Shown piece by piece: positions 45,001 through 52,699 of a stretch of 64,000 nucleotides of DNA. Positions within the stretch are counted from its first letter, which is position 1. The number at the start of each line of letters is the position of its first letter. Made by a program: the position numbers and the translations under genes. Origin of the DNA: Mycolicibacterium rutilum (GTDB taxonomy: Bacteria; Actinomycetota; Actinomycetes; Mycobacteriales; Mycobacteriaceae); the NCBI RefSeq assembly GCF_900108565.1, contig NZ_LT629971.1:186001-250000 (forward strand). Reading direction: 5' to 3'. The notes under the pieces are model-generated. The model saw nothing but the letters and a program-made list of their open reading frames with translations, did not search any database and was not told the origin of the DNA.

Positions 45001-45171
45001 CGCGGAGACCGGGTCCCTGGCGGCGTCGCCGAAGGCGTCCATCACATCGTCGACGGCGTACTCGTTGAGCCCGGGGACGTGGGTCCTGGCCTGCGGGCGC
45101 CACAGGTCGTCGGTGGTCGGGGCCCAGGTGAGCCGAAGCGACGCGAGCGCTTCCCGTTCCGCGTCGCGCAT
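42064..45171 (-). CDS. Large double ATPase: N-terminal AAA/STAND-like plus C-terminal HerA/FtsK-like
   Basis: A 1,035-residue protein with two P-loop domains. The first has Walker A GSAGSGKT (65–72) and Walker B VLALDQID (239–246), with a sensor-like region CLPGVWERI near residue 290, as in Orc/STAND-type ATPases. A variable middle part follows (about 400–600, with LFLLRNTPWPTGPKTAALIDEF). The second has Walker A AGSGSGKT (658–665), Walker B LLVMDEAQTL and ATQAPKSLHNQI, as in HerA/DUF87 and VirB4-like DNA translocases. No nuclease motif was recognised. It overlaps the wHTH-like gene upstream by ATGA, so the two form an operon. A DNA-processing or defence role is suspected. Confidence 0.8.
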   Translation of the reverse strand: MRDAEREALASLRLTWAPTTDDLWRPQARTHVPGLNEYAVDDVMDAFGDAARDPVSAPLGVVVRGSAGSGKTHLLGQVRERVQADGGFFFVVELLDAASFWESVRSGVLESLGRPGAARETQLKDLLWELSSIAHVSRAERRAIIGDDDLEPETLTKFVNALAKSHRDPVRDCHQTLRALVLLAASDLTAHDVGEAWLQASDEFGGDDRSTWGLRASPESAQECVRDISRLVALAGPAVLALDQIDTLLAQSVSRTDDTSDDSDDVLHQVADGLMAVRQTMRRTVGVVACLPGVWERIRRDATASVADRFREPEPLKGLPTADIGRAILERRFAAGYAEVGFLPPYPSWPIRAEAFADATDSTPRNLLKIADAHVRQCLRDGEVVELDHLSDDSVHRGGTTVVDVPTSSALERRFADYRQRAVPAAALDAEGEDTAMPELLSAALTAWIAERDEDFQSYACDPPPGSHVLLHARLRQSLDPTTEDERHWAFRAIAATNALAAQNRIKKAWSATGMGEGSNRRRLFLLRNTPWPTGPKTAALIDEFHRAGGRTLAVTDDDLRTMIALRDLIAEDDADLPGWLRARRPAHGLALLQEVLGDDGRVAPPPPPPREREEPVVIDDKPEFVPDNELPLGTDLRSDTTVSVELSTLRKHVAVFAGSGSGKTVLIRRLVEECALRGVSSIVLDPNNDLARLGTAWPEPPNGWRRSDDDRATAYLDNTEVVVWTPRRNNGRPLAFQPLPDFASVLDDADEFNDAVESAAAALEPRASITGQTQKAHRARAVLREALQHYGRQPDPTLAGFIGVLNDLPDDASGLADARKIASDLGQNLRASMVNDPLFGGAGTPVDPAVLLTPSQGYRARVSVISMIGLPSDEQRQGFVNQLQMALFAWIKRNPAGDRPLGGLLVMDEAQTLAPSKGYTACTRSTLALASQARKYGLGLVFATQAPKSLHNQIPGNATTQFYGLLNAPAQIESAKEMARAKGGLVPDISRLRSGNFYVATEGQAFHRIVAPWCLTHHPPSPLSPEEVLALASG

Positions 45172-45776
45172 CAGTGCTCGATCGCGATGAGGTGTTTGGG
45201 CTGACCGCCGATGACGACGGCGGCGGAGCGGTCGGCGTCGGTCAGCACTTTCTGGTTCTCTTCGGGGATCAGGCTGATGCCGGGTTGGCGGTACAGCGTG
45301 CGCAGGGCGGCGTCGACATCGTCGCGGCCGGCGCCGTTGAGCGCGGCGCGCAGCTTCGTCAGGCCGACCCAGCCGCCGGGGCGCGGTGCGAGGTCGGCGT
45401 ATGCAGCGCGGATGCGGTCCTCGAGCGAGGGCGGTGGTGGCGATCCGAACACGTCAGCCAGGCTCAGGTCGGCGGCATCGAGGTAGCGGCCCAGCGCGCC
45501 GAGCACGGTGTACAGCGCCTTGCCGGGGCCGGCGGCGCGGGGTGGCGGGCCGGCGGAGACCAGGTCGCGGCAGGTGCGCCAGCCCTTGTCGGTGAGTTCG
45601 TGGACGAGGCGGTTGCCCTCGCGGGTCGACTCGATGAGGCCGAGGTTGTTGAGCTTGTCGCGGCCGGGCTTGTCGAGCTTGGGCCCGAGCGCGACCAGGT
45701 CGGGGTTGGGCACGGGTCGGGACTGGGCCATGAGCACGAGAAGGACGGCTCGTTCGGTTCCGGTCAGGTCAGCCAC
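45171..45776 (-). CDS. Winged-helix-like protein paired with the HerA-like ATPase
   Basis: A 201-residue protein starting at GTG 45776 (MADLTGTERAVLLVLMAQSR). The first 70 residues (LVALGPKLDKPGRDKLNNLGLIES, then LVHELTDKGW) look like a winged-helix domain. The second half (RIRAAYADLAPRPGGWVGLTKLRAALNG and DDVDAALRTLYRQPGISLIPEENQ) resembles another small helical/wHTH unit common in HerA- or DNA-associated partners. No catalytic motif is visible. The stop overlaps the ATPase start, a strong sign of joint function. The frame is open further upstream over the YdcF-like gene, which I regard as spurious. Confidence 0.75.
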   Translation of the reverse strand: MADLTGTERAVLLVLMAQSRPVPNPDLVALGPKLDKPGRDKLNNLGLIESTREGNRLVHELTDKGWRTCRDLVSAGPPPRAAGPGKALYTVLGALGRYLDAADLSLADVFGSPPPPSLEDRIRAAYADLAPRPGGWVGLTKLRAALNGAGRDDVDAALRTLYRQPGISLIPEENQKVLTDADRSAAVVIGGQPKHLIAIEH

Positions 45777-45915
45777 CCTTGCCAACTTAACGACTCCGGC
45801 GCGACGCGGTCGTCGGGGTGCGCCTGGGAATCGACGGTCGCGTAACGATCGGCGCAGTGGCCTCGATAACACCGGCAGCAACATCAACCTCATGAACCTC
45901 AGTCGGGGAGGTCGC

Positions 45916-46488
45916 ATGCGTCGGTGGAAGACGGTCATCGGAGCGGTGGTCCTGGCGGCCGCCGCAGCACTTGGAGACGTGGGCACGGCGCAGGCGCAGC
46001 CCGCGCTCGTCGCGGCGAAGGACTTCTCGAAGCCGGCAATCGTCATCCTGGGCTACGGGCTGAACGACAACGGGACGATGCGCCCGATCCTGCGGCGGCG
46101 GGTGCTGACGGGGTTGACGGTGGCGCAGTTCTTCCCGCAGTCGCCGATCATCGTCACCGGCGGCAACCCCCGCAGCGGCAACACCGAGGCCGGCCAGATG
46201 CGGAAGATGCTGACGATGCTGGGCTTTCCGGGCAATCGAATCATCGTGGAGGACAAGGCGAACAGCACGGTGCAGAACGCGCGGTTCTCGGTCCCGCTGG
46301 CGAAGGAGGCGGGGACGTCGGGGATCATTCTGGTGACGTCGTCGACGCATCAGGACCGGGCCGACGGCAACTTCGCCGACGCGGGCGGCAACGTGCTGGC
46401 GACGGTGAGCTACCCGGACGGCAACCCGACGGTGAATGTCGTGCAGTTCGCGCGCGATGCGATGAGCCCGTTCCTCAACATCAGCTGA
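45916..46488 (+). CDS. YdcF/ElyC-like (DUF218) secreted protein
   Basis: A 190-residue protein with a cleavable signal peptide (MRRWKTVIGAVVLAAAAALG, probable cut after AQA near residue 28). The DUF218 core follows: IVILGYGLNDNGT, IIVTGGNPRSGNTEAGQMR, IIVEDKANSTVQNARFS and ILVTSSTHQDRA. Family members such as E. coli ElyC/SanA affect cell-envelope carrier recycling. The role here is unknown, but export to the cell wall is likely. ATG 45916 is preceded by GGGGAGG; upstream in-frame starts would bury the signal peptide. Confidence 0.87.
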   Translation: MRRWKTVIGAVVLAAAAALGDVGTAQAQPALVAAKDFSKPAIVILGYGLNDNGTMRPILRRRVLTGLTVAQFFPQSPIIVTGGNPRSGNTEAGQMRKMLTMLGFPGNRIIVEDKANSTVQNARFSVPLAKEAGTSGIILVTSSTHQDRADGNFADAGGNVLATVSYPDGNPTVNVVQFARDAMSPFLNIS

Positions 46489-46589
46489 CTCGTGGCGCCG
46501 AGCGTGCCGTTTCGTTCGCAACACGCCGCGCGGCCGTACCAATCCGCACACTCGCGGCGGCGATGACGCCTCGGCGTAGGGTGCGACGC

Positions 46590-47606
46590 GTGCACGTCGA
46601 CGTGATGACCACGCCCCAGCCACTGCAAGCGATCGGCGACCTGGCCCGCCAAACTCACGATGCCGGCTTCGACGGAATGTTGTTCACCGAGACCGGCCGC
46701 ACCCCGTACATGAACGCGGCGCTTGCTGCACAGGCCGCGCCGGGCCTCGAGTTGTCGACAGGCGTGGCGGTCGCGTTCCCGCGCAGCCCATTCGTCACGG
46801 CCGCGACGGCGTGGGAGCTGCAGGAAGCGACGGGCGGCAACTTCCGGCTCGGCCTCGGCACCCAGGTCCGCACGCATGTGGTGCGCCGCTACGGCGTCGA
46901 GTTCGAACGCCCCGGCCCACGGCTCCGCGATTACGTGCTGGCGGTCAAGGCCTGTTTCACGGCGTTCCGGACCGGCAAGCTCGACCATCGCGGCGACTTC
47001 TACAGCCTCGACTTCATCACCCCGCAGTGGAGCGCGGGCCCGATCGACGCACCGGACCCCAAAGTCGATGTGGCCGCGGTCAATCCGTGGATGCTGCGGA
47101 TGGCCGGCGAGGTCGCCGACGGCGTTCACGTGCATCCGCTCGGCGAGCCCGGCTACATCGCACGGCATGTCATGCCGAATCTCGCTGAGGGCGCGGCGAA
47201 GTCGGGCCGCACCGCCGACGACATCGCCGTCATCGTGCCGGTGATGACGATCGTCGGCGACACCGACGAGGAACGCCACCACGAGCGCGAGATGGTTCGC
47301 GCCAGCATGAGCTTCTACGGCAGCACCCCGAACTACGCATTCATCTGGGACGAGGCCGGTTTCGAGGGCACCACAGCGCGGATCCGCGAGAAGCAGAAGG
47401 CCGGCGACTACAAGGGCATGGCCGCCCAGATCACCGACGAGCACATCGCGACGTTCGCGACCGAGTCGACGTGGGACGGGCTGGCCGACGCGCTGGTCGA
47501 CAAGTACGGCGACACGGCGACGCGCCTCGTGCTTTACAACGCGCTGGCCGACATGGAGCGGTTCGAGCGCTACGGCGAAGTGGCGCAGCGCATCCGAGCC
47601 CGTTAG
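46590..47606 (+). CDS. LLM-class F420-dependent oxidoreductase
   Basis: A 338-residue luciferase-like oxidoreductase starting at GTG 46590 (MHVDVMTTPQPLQAIGDLAR). AFPRSPFVTAATAWELQEATGGNFRLGLGTQVR and the RYGVEFERPGPRLRDY segment resemble the TIGR03617-type F420-dependent subgroup. It should use F420H2 to reduce or oxidise an unknown substrate. It converges on an SDR gene, with the stops adjacent. No operon partner is seen. Confidence 0.88.
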   Translation: MHVDVMTTPQPLQAIGDLARQTHDAGFDGMLFTETGRTPYMNAALAAQAAPGLELSTGVAVAFPRSPFVTAATAWELQEATGGNFRLGLGTQVRTHVVRRYGVEFERPGPRLRDYVLAVKACFTAFRTGKLDHRGDFYSLDFITPQWSAGPIDAPDPKVDVAAVNPWMLRMAGEVADGVHVHPLGEPGYIARHVMPNLAEGAAKSGRTADDIAVIVPVMTIVGDTDEERHHEREMVRASMSFYGSTPNYAFIWDEAGFEGTTARIREKQKAGDYKGMAAQITDEHIATFATESTWDGLADALVDKYGDTATRLVLYNALADMERFERYGEVAQRIRAR

Positions 47607-48356
47607 TCAGGCAACGGGCCGGATGGCCGGCCGACCGCCGTCCACATCGAGGATCGCGCCGTTGATGTAGCTGGCCGCCGGCGAAGCGAGAAACGTAATG
47701 GCGCTGGCGATCTCGTCGGGATCCGCCGCTCGTCCCAGCGCCGTCGTGCGGCCCATCGCCTCGATACCATCGGGCCCGAAATCCGCCGTGCCCGCGGTCT
47801 TAGTCGGGCCGGGCGAGACCGCGTTGAACCGCACGCCGCGGGCCCCGAACTCGTCGGCCCACGACTTCGTCAGCAGGTCAAGCCCCGCCTTGCTCGCGCC
47901 GTAGATACCGGCACCGTCCGCAGGGGTGCTGGCCGCCACGGTGGACAGATTCACGACGGCGCCTTCACCGCGGGCGAGCATGCCCGGCACCAGCTTCTGC
48001 ACCAGCACATAAGGTGCCCGCAGGTTGACGTTGATCTGGGCGTCGAAATCGGCGTCGGTGGTGTCGAATGTGGGTGCCACGGGGTAGATCCCGGCGTTGT
48101 TGATCAGGATGTCGACCTCACCCGCCTCGTCAGCGAGCCGGCGGACGTCGTCGGCGTCGCTCAGATCGGCGGCGACGAAACGTGCTCTGCCCCCAGCATT
48201 CTCGATGTCCTGCACGGTCTTGGCGCCGCGCTCGGCGTCGCGGCCGTGGACGACGACCTCGGCGCCCTGGGCGGCCAGCTGCAGGGCGACGGCATACCCG
48301 ATGCCCGCGGTCGCGCCGGTGACGAGGGCGGTCCTGCCAGAAAGTCCGTTGCTCAT
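47607..48356 (-). CDS. Short-chain dehydrogenase/reductase
   Basis: A 249-residue classical SDR with TGATAGIG (cofactor motif), NNAGIYP, the catalytic triad in NLSTVAAS and YGASKAG, and the C-terminal INGAILDVDGG. It would use NAD(P)H in the cytosol on an unknown substrate. The frame is open upstream, but ATG 48356 matches the normal SDR start (MSNGLSGRTALVTGATAG). It is monocistronic. Confidence 0.93.
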   Translation of the reverse strand: MSNGLSGRTALVTGATAGIGYAVALQLAAQGAEVVVHGRDAERGAKTVQDIENAGGRARFVAADLSDADDVRRLADEAGEVDILINNAGIYPVAPTFDTTDADFDAQINVNLRAPYVLVQKLVPGMLARGEGAVVNLSTVAASTPADGAGIYGASKAGLDLLTKSWADEFGARGVRFNAVSPGPTKTAGTADFGPDGIEAMGRTTALGRAADPDEIASAITFLASPAASYINGAILDVDGGRPAIRPVA

Positions 48357-48425
48357 GACGGCTTCAAGCCGGCTCCTGGCGCGTTTATTCCGCGGCACAC
48401 GACGTGCGACCCCTAGACTCCGCTC

Positions 48426-48827
48426 ATGTCGCAGGGGGTTTACGACGACCTGGCCCGGTCGTGGCAGCAGCGGTTCGCGTTCTATGACCAGTACGGAGTG
48501 CCGAACACCTCGCCGCAGAGCCGCGAGGCGTACCGGCGGCTGCCGTTCGGGCAGAAGCTGCGGCTCAACACCAACATCTGGGGATTTCTGTTCGGCCCCT
48601 TCTACTTCTTCGTGAAAGGCATGTGGCGCAAGGGACTCGTGCTGCTGGCGGCGGCGATCGTCCTCGGGACGTTGATCGTCGGGCTCGATGCGCCGGACAT
48701 CGTCAGCCGCGCGCTGTCGATCGTCGTCCCGGTGTTCGCAATGACCACCGCCAATTACGCCTACTACCTGCACGTGGTGCGGGGCAGCCAGTCGTGGAAC
48801 GTCTTCGAAGGCCTCGGCCGGCGTTAG
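48426..48827 (+). CDS. DUF2628 membrane protein
   Basis: A 133-residue protein with a cytoplasmic N-terminal part and three hydrophobic segments after about residue 48 (NIWGFLFGPFYFFVKGMW, LLAAAIVLGTLIVGL and IVVPVFAMTTANYAYYLHV). The FGPFYFFVKGMWRKG motif is typical of DUF2628. The function is unknown. It converges on the four-helix membrane protein gene with one base between stops. Confidence 0.85.
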   Translation: MSQGVYDDLARSWQQRFAFYDQYGVPNTSPQSREAYRRLPFGQKLRLNTNIWGFLFGPFYFFVKGMWRKGLVLLAAAIVLGTLIVGLDAPDIVSRALSIVVPVFAMTTANYAYYLHVVRGSQSWNVFEGLGRR

Positions 48828-48828
48828 G

Positions 48829-49182
48829 TCACCACACGACGGCGATGGCGGCCGCGGCGAAGGACAGCACGCCGATCGTCCAGAACATCGCGCGCGGAAT
48901 CGGCTCACCGGTGCGCTTCTGTCGCGCGCTGCCCATCCCGAGGAGCCCGCCGAGCACGATCAGGATGACGAGCTTGATGCCGATCTTCGGGTAGTTGAGC
49001 TCGATGCCCGCGGGCCACGGCGCCGCCAGCGCCAGGCCGGTGAGCAGGGACAGCAGCAGGCCGTAGTCCATGGCGCGGGTGGTGCGGAAGCGCTGGGCCA
49101 GGGCTTCGGCGGCCCAGCCACCGAACGTGATCGCAAAGCCGACGATGTGCAGCAGTACAACTACGTTGCGTAGTAGCTCCAT
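48829..49182 (-). CDS. Small four-helix membrane protein
   Basis: A 117-residue hydrophobic protein with four membrane segments (about residues 5–24, 40–58, 67–83 and 98–116). His12 and Glu26 are in or near the first helix. It resembles a widespread mycobacterial protein sometimes labelled an Fe–S protein, but there are no cysteines, so that label is not supported here. A CopD-like or integral membrane role is possible. Confidence 0.75.
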   Translation of the reverse strand: MELLRNVVVLLHIVGFAITFGGWAAEALAQRFRTTRAMDYGLLLSLLTGLALAAPWPAGIELNYPKIGIKLVILIVLGGLLGMGSARQKRTGEPIPRAMFWTIGVLSFAAAAIAVVW

Positions 49183-49230
49183 GGGCTGAGCTTAGCGTCA
49201 AATGTCGGATTCGAGGATTACCGTCACCTC

Positions 49231-49815
49231 GTGCCGCTGCAGAACCGCGTGACGCCGAGCGGAGAGCTCATCGCGACCCGTGCGCGCGGGACCGTCATGG
49301 GCAACCGCGGGATCCTGCACGACGACCGCCGGCGCATCGTGCGGTCTACGCGCAACAGGGCATGGCTGATCTGCCGACTCGAGTTCCAGGGCCGCAGGCG
49401 CGCCGTGATGAGCCCCGGCTCGTACACCGAGCTGTTCTTCCTCGACGAGACCGTCGCCCTGGCCGCGGGTCACCGGCCGTGCGGTGAGTGCCGACGCTCC
49501 GCCTACCGCGCGTTCCTCGACGCCGTCAACGCCAGCGGTGCAGTCGAGCTCGATCGCCGGCTCAACACGTCGCGACGGGCCCCGAACGAGGTGGCGCGTA
49601 TCGCCGACCTTCCCGACGGCGTCTTTCTCCGCATCGACGGCGACCGCCTCAAGTGGCAAGGCGCCCTACACCGTTGGACTCCCGGCGGATACGTCGATCC
49701 CGTTCCCGTCGCGGATGCCGGCGCCAACACCGCGATGGTGTTGACGCCGGCATTGTCGGTCGACGCGTTACGCCATGGCTATGCCGTCGAGGTGCACCCC
49801 ACGGTCAAACAGTGA
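49231..49815 (+). CDS. Conserved hypothetical protein with CxxC motif
   Basis: A 194-residue protein starting at GTG 49231 (MPLQNRVTPSGELIATRARG). It contains MGNRGILHDD, a conserved YTELFFLDETVALAAGHRPCGECRRSAYRAF segment whose HxPCxEC part suggests a metal-binding site like that of Ada-type proteins, and a C-terminal beta-rich domain. No enzymatic family is assigned. It overlaps the convergent SDR gene by 11 bases at the 3' ends. Confidence 0.8.
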   Translation: MPLQNRVTPSGELIATRARGTVMGNRGILHDDRRRIVRSTRNRAWLICRLEFQGRRRAVMSPGSYTELFFLDETVALAAGHRPCGECRRSAYRAFLDAVNASGAVELDRRLNTSRRAPNEVARIADLPDGVFLRIDGDRLKWQGALHRWTPGGYVDPVPVADAGANTAMVLTPALSVDALRHGYAVEVHPTVKQ

Positions 49816-50551
49816 AGCCGCCGTCGACGTTGAGCGTAGCGCCCGTGATGTAGCCGGATTCCGGGCCGGCGAGAAAACCGACCAACGCCGCGATATCAGC
49901 GGCGCTACCGTAACGGCCCTGTGTGGTAACGGCTTTCATGATCGCGGCGAAGTCACCCTCATCCGGGTTCATATCCGTGTCGATCGGCCCCGGCTGGACG
50001 TTGTTGATCGTGATGCCGCGGTCACCGAGGTCGCGGGCGAGGCCGCGCGTGAAGGAGGCGACCGCCCCCTTGGTCATGCCGTAGACCGACAACCCGGGGC
50101 CGGGGATGCGGTCAGCGTTGACGCTGCCGATGTTGACGATGCGCGCGCCATCCCCGAGGTGCTTCATGGCGGTGCGCGTCGTCCAGAACACACCGCCGAT
50201 GTTGATGGCCATCAGGCGCTCGAACTCCTCGGCCGGGAAGTCCTCGACCGCGGCCCAGTACACGGCGCCCGCGTTGTTCACCACGATGTCGAGGCCGCCG
50301 AGTTCGGCGGCGGCCCGGTCGACAGCGGCGACGCTCTGCTCACGGTCGGCCGCATCGGCCTGGATCGCCAGCACCTTGGCGCCGTCGGCGGTCAGTTCAG
50401 CGACGAGTTTGTCGGCGTGCGCGCTCGACGCCGAGTAGGTGAAGGCGACGGCCGCGCCGTCCGTGGTCAGTCGCCGCACGATCTCGGCGCCGATGCCGCG
50501 CGATCCTCCGGTCACATACGCGCGACGCCCCGTCAGGGGTGCAGTACTCAT
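49805..50551 (-). CDS. Short-chain dehydrogenase/reductase (tandem copy A)
   Basis: A 248-residue SDR with TGGSRGIGAEIV, NNAGAVYW, the YGMTKGA catalytic motif and the family's PESGYITGATLNVDGGFTV end. It is a close paralogue of the gene at 50647–51393 (roughly four residues in five identical by eye), with most differences clustered around the substrate pocket (residues 93–102 and 205–226). The pair is a tandem duplication. Its 3' end overlaps the convergent gene at 49231. Confidence 0.93.
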   Translation of the reverse strand: MSTAPLTGRRAYVTGGSRGIGAEIVRRLTTDGAAVAFTYSASSAHADKLVAELTADGAKVLAIQADAADREQSVAAVDRAAAELGGLDIVVNNAGAVYWAAVEDFPAEEFERLMAINIGGVFWTTRTAMKHLGDGARIVNIGSVNADRIPGPGLSVYGMTKGAVASFTRGLARDLGDRGITINNVQPGPIDTDMNPDEGDFAAIMKAVTTQGRYGSAADIAALVGFLAGPESGYITGATLNVDGGFTV

Positions 50552-50646
50552 CTGTAAGGCCTTTCGCGATAACGAATCGATGTCGTGATCTGTACGTTCA
50601 AGCCGGACGTTTCATTCGCTGCGTGAGCGGCGTCATAACCCGTCGG

Positions 50647-51393
50647 TCAGACGGTGAAGCCGCCGTCGACGTTGAGGTTTGCGCCCGTGATGTACCCGGA
50701 TTCCGGGCCGGCGAGGAAGCTGACGAACGAGGCGACATCGGCGGTCACCCCGTAACGACCCTGTGTGGTAACGACTTTCAGGCTCTCGGCGAAGTCGCCC
50801 TCGTTCGGGTTCGCGTCGGTGTTGATCGGCCCGGGCTGCACGTTGTTGACCGTGATGCCGCGGTCGCCGAGATCGCGGGCCAGACCGCGGGTGAACGAGG
50901 CCACTGCACCCTTGGTCATGCCGTAGACCGACAATCCGGGGCCGGGGATGCGATCGGCGTTGATGCTGCCGATGTTGATGATGCGCGCGCCGTCGCCGAG
51001 ATATTTCATGGCGGTGCGCGTCGTGTAGTACATGCTGCCGATGTTGATGGCGACCAGGCGCTCGAACTGTTCGGCGGGGAAGTCGTCGATCGGCGCGATG
51101 TGCGCGACGCCGGCGTTGTTCACCACGATGTCGAGGCCGCCGAGCTCGTCGGCCGCGCGCTCGACTGCCGCGGCGCTCTGCTCGGCGTTGGCGGCGTCGG
51201 CCTGGATCGCCAGCACCGTGGCGCCGTCGGCGGTCAGTTCGGCGACGAGCTTGTCGGCGTGCGCGCTCGACGCCGAGTAGGTGAAGGCCACGGCCGCGCC
51301 GTCGGCGGTCAGTCGCCGCACGATCTCGGCGCCGATGCCGCGCGAACCTCCGGTGACCAGTGCTCGACGTCCGGCCAAGGTTGCAGTACTCAT
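50647..51393 (-). CDS. Short-chain dehydrogenase/reductase (tandem copy B)
   Basis: A 248-residue SDR with TGGSRGIGAEIV, NNAGVAHI, YGMTKGA and PESGYITGANLNVDGGFTV. It is the upstream member of the tandem pair and lies next to a divergent TetR gene at 51512, which probably represses it. The 95-base gap between the two SDR genes contains no gene. Substrate is unknown. Confidence 0.93.
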   Translation of the reverse strand: MSTATLAGRRALVTGGSRGIGAEIVRRLTADGAAVAFTYSASSAHADKLVAELTADGATVLAIQADAANAEQSAAAVERAADELGGLDIVVNNAGVAHIAPIDDFPAEQFERLVAINIGSMYYTTRTAMKYLGDGARIINIGSINADRIPGPGLSVYGMTKGAVASFTRGLARDLGDRGITVNNVQPGPINTDANPNEGDFAESLKVVTTQGRYGVTADVASFVSFLAGPESGYITGANLNVDGGFTV

Positions 51394-51511
51394 GTCGACG
51401 ATGTCCTCTCCCTAATTACGAACCGTTGTGTTACTTAGTACGCTGAGGTCAAGCTAGTTTAGGCGGGAACCATTCCCGGTGTGACCGGCATCACAGGAGA
51501 GGTGGTGGGCG

Positions 51512-52069
51512 ATGGCCGTCGGACGCCCGCGCGAGTTCGACCCCGACCAGGTCGAGGACGCCGCGATGAAACTGTTCTGGGACCGCGGCTTCGACGGCGT
51601 CTCGATCTCCGACGTGACCGAGGCGACCGGCGTGAACCGACGCAGCATCTACGCCGAGTTCGGTTCCAAGGAGAAGCTTTTCGAGCGGGCGCTGAACCGG
51701 TATCTGGCCGGCCCGAGCAGTTACACGGTCGAGGCGCTGACGCGGCCGACGGCCCGCGAGGTCGCCGAGGCCATGGTGCACGGCGCGGCCGACACCGTCA
51801 GCGGTGACGTGCACGGATGCCTGACGGTCGGCGAAGCGCCGGGGCTGGCCGAGTGGCGGGATGCGACGGTGCACCGGCTCGCCGAGCGGTTCGACGCGGC
51901 GGTGGCCGACGGGGACCTGCGCGAGGTCGACACTCTGACGCTGGCCCGCTGGATCGCCGCGGTGTGTCAGGGCATCGCGATCCAGGCGCGCAGTGGCGCT
52001 AGCCGGGCCGATCTGCACGCCGTCGCGGATCTGGCGTTGCGAGGTTGGCCGTCGACTGTTCGTTCTTGA
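51512..52069 (+). CDS. TetR family transcriptional regulator
   Basis: A 185-residue TetR regulator of the type GRPREFDPDQVEDAAMKLFW, with the HTH at about residues 10–55 (ISDVTEATGVNRRSIYAEFGSKEKLF) and a C-terminal ligand-binding domain (VHGCLTVGEAPGLA). It is divergent from the SDR gene at 50647–51393, so a local repressor role on the tandem SDRs is likely. No perfect palindrome was seen in the 118-base gap. ATG 51512 was chosen, with AGAGGTGG in front. Confidence 0.9.
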   Translation: MAVGRPREFDPDQVEDAAMKLFWDRGFDGVSISDVTEATGVNRRSIYAEFGSKEKLFERALNRYLAGPSSYTVEALTRPTAREVAEAMVHGAADTVSGDVHGCLTVGEAPGLAEWRDATVHRLAERFDAAVADGDLREVDTLTLARWIAAVCQGIAIQARSGASRADLHAVADLALRGWPSTVRS

Positions 52070-52084
52070 ACCCGTACGATGTCT

Positions 52085-52114
52085 CGGTACCGTTCTGGTA
52101 CAGCGATACCGTAC
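52085..52114 (+). promoter_or_regulatory. yefM–yoeB operator with helically spaced GGTAC repeats
   Basis: CGGTACCG (52085–52092), TGGTACAG (52096–52103) and the inverted TACCGTAC (52107–52114) recur at 11-bp spacing, one helical turn, just upstream of the AAAAGGA ribosome site of yefM. This fits cooperative binding of YefM/YoeB dimers. Confidence 0.6.
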
Positions 52115-52127
52115 AAAAGGACATTGC

Positions 52128-52412
52128 ATGAGCATCAGCGCCAGTGAGGCTCGGCAGCGCCTGTTCCCGCTCCTCGAACAGGTCAACACCGACCACGAGC
52201 CAGTACGCATCACATCGAAAGCGGGTGATGCGGTGCTCATGTCTGCCGATGACTACGACTCGTGGCAAGAAACGGTCTATCTCCTGCGCTCGCCCGAGAA
52301 CGCCCGACGACTCATGGAGGCCGTCGCCCGCGACAAGGCCGGCCGGGAGGCAGCCACACAAGTCACCAAGTCGATCGACGAACTTCAGGAGATGGCCGGC
52401 GGGGAGGAGTGA
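52128..52412 (+). CDS. yefM: YefM family antitoxin (Phd/YefM)
   Basis: A 94-residue Phd/YefM antitoxin. The start [20 protein letters not shown] and the [20 protein letters not shown] segment are family marks; the acidic C-terminal tail should neutralise YoeB. It binds DNA through its N-terminal domain and represses its operon. ATG 52128 is preceded by AAAAGGA. It overlaps the toxin gene by GTGA. Confidence 0.95.
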   Translation: MSISASEARQRLFPLLEQVNTDHEPVRITSKAGDAVLMSADDYDSWQETVYLLRSPENARRLMEAVARDKAGREAATQVTKSIDELQEMAGGEE

Positions 52413-52666
52413 GAAGCATCAGGTTCGACCCGGATGCTTGGGAAGACTTCCTGTTCTGGTTAGCCTCCGACCGCAAGACCGCTCGACGGGTCGTAAGACT
52501 TATCGGAGAGATCCAACGAGATCCGTCTGGCGGGATCGGCAAGCCAGAACCGCTCAAGGGCGAACTTTCCGGCTACTGGTCTCGGCGAATCGATCACGAA
52601 CATCGACTCGTGTACCGCGCCGACGACAACGAAATCAAGATACTGAAGGCCCGGTACCACTACTGA
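52409..52666 (+). CDS. yoeB: YoeB family mRNA interferase toxin
   Basis: An 85-residue toxin of the YoeB/RelE family that cleaves mRNA in the ribosomal A site. The residues matching the E. coli YoeB active site are present: Glu47 (KPEPLKG), Arg66 (HRLVYR) and His84 in the C-terminal RYHY. It starts at GTG 52409 inside the yefM stop. The toxin looks intact. Confidence 0.95.
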   Translation: MRSIRFDPDAWEDFLFWLASDRKTARRVVRLIGEIQRDPSGGIGKPEPLKGELSGYWSRRIDHEHRLVYRADDNEIKILKARYHY

Positions 52667-52699
52667 TCAGCGCGCACCAGTTCGCGCATAGTGAGACCC

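Noticed and set aside
48829-49182. Fe–S protein label for the small four-helix protein
   Set aside because: The sequence contains no cysteine, so it cannot hold a usual iron–sulfur cluster.
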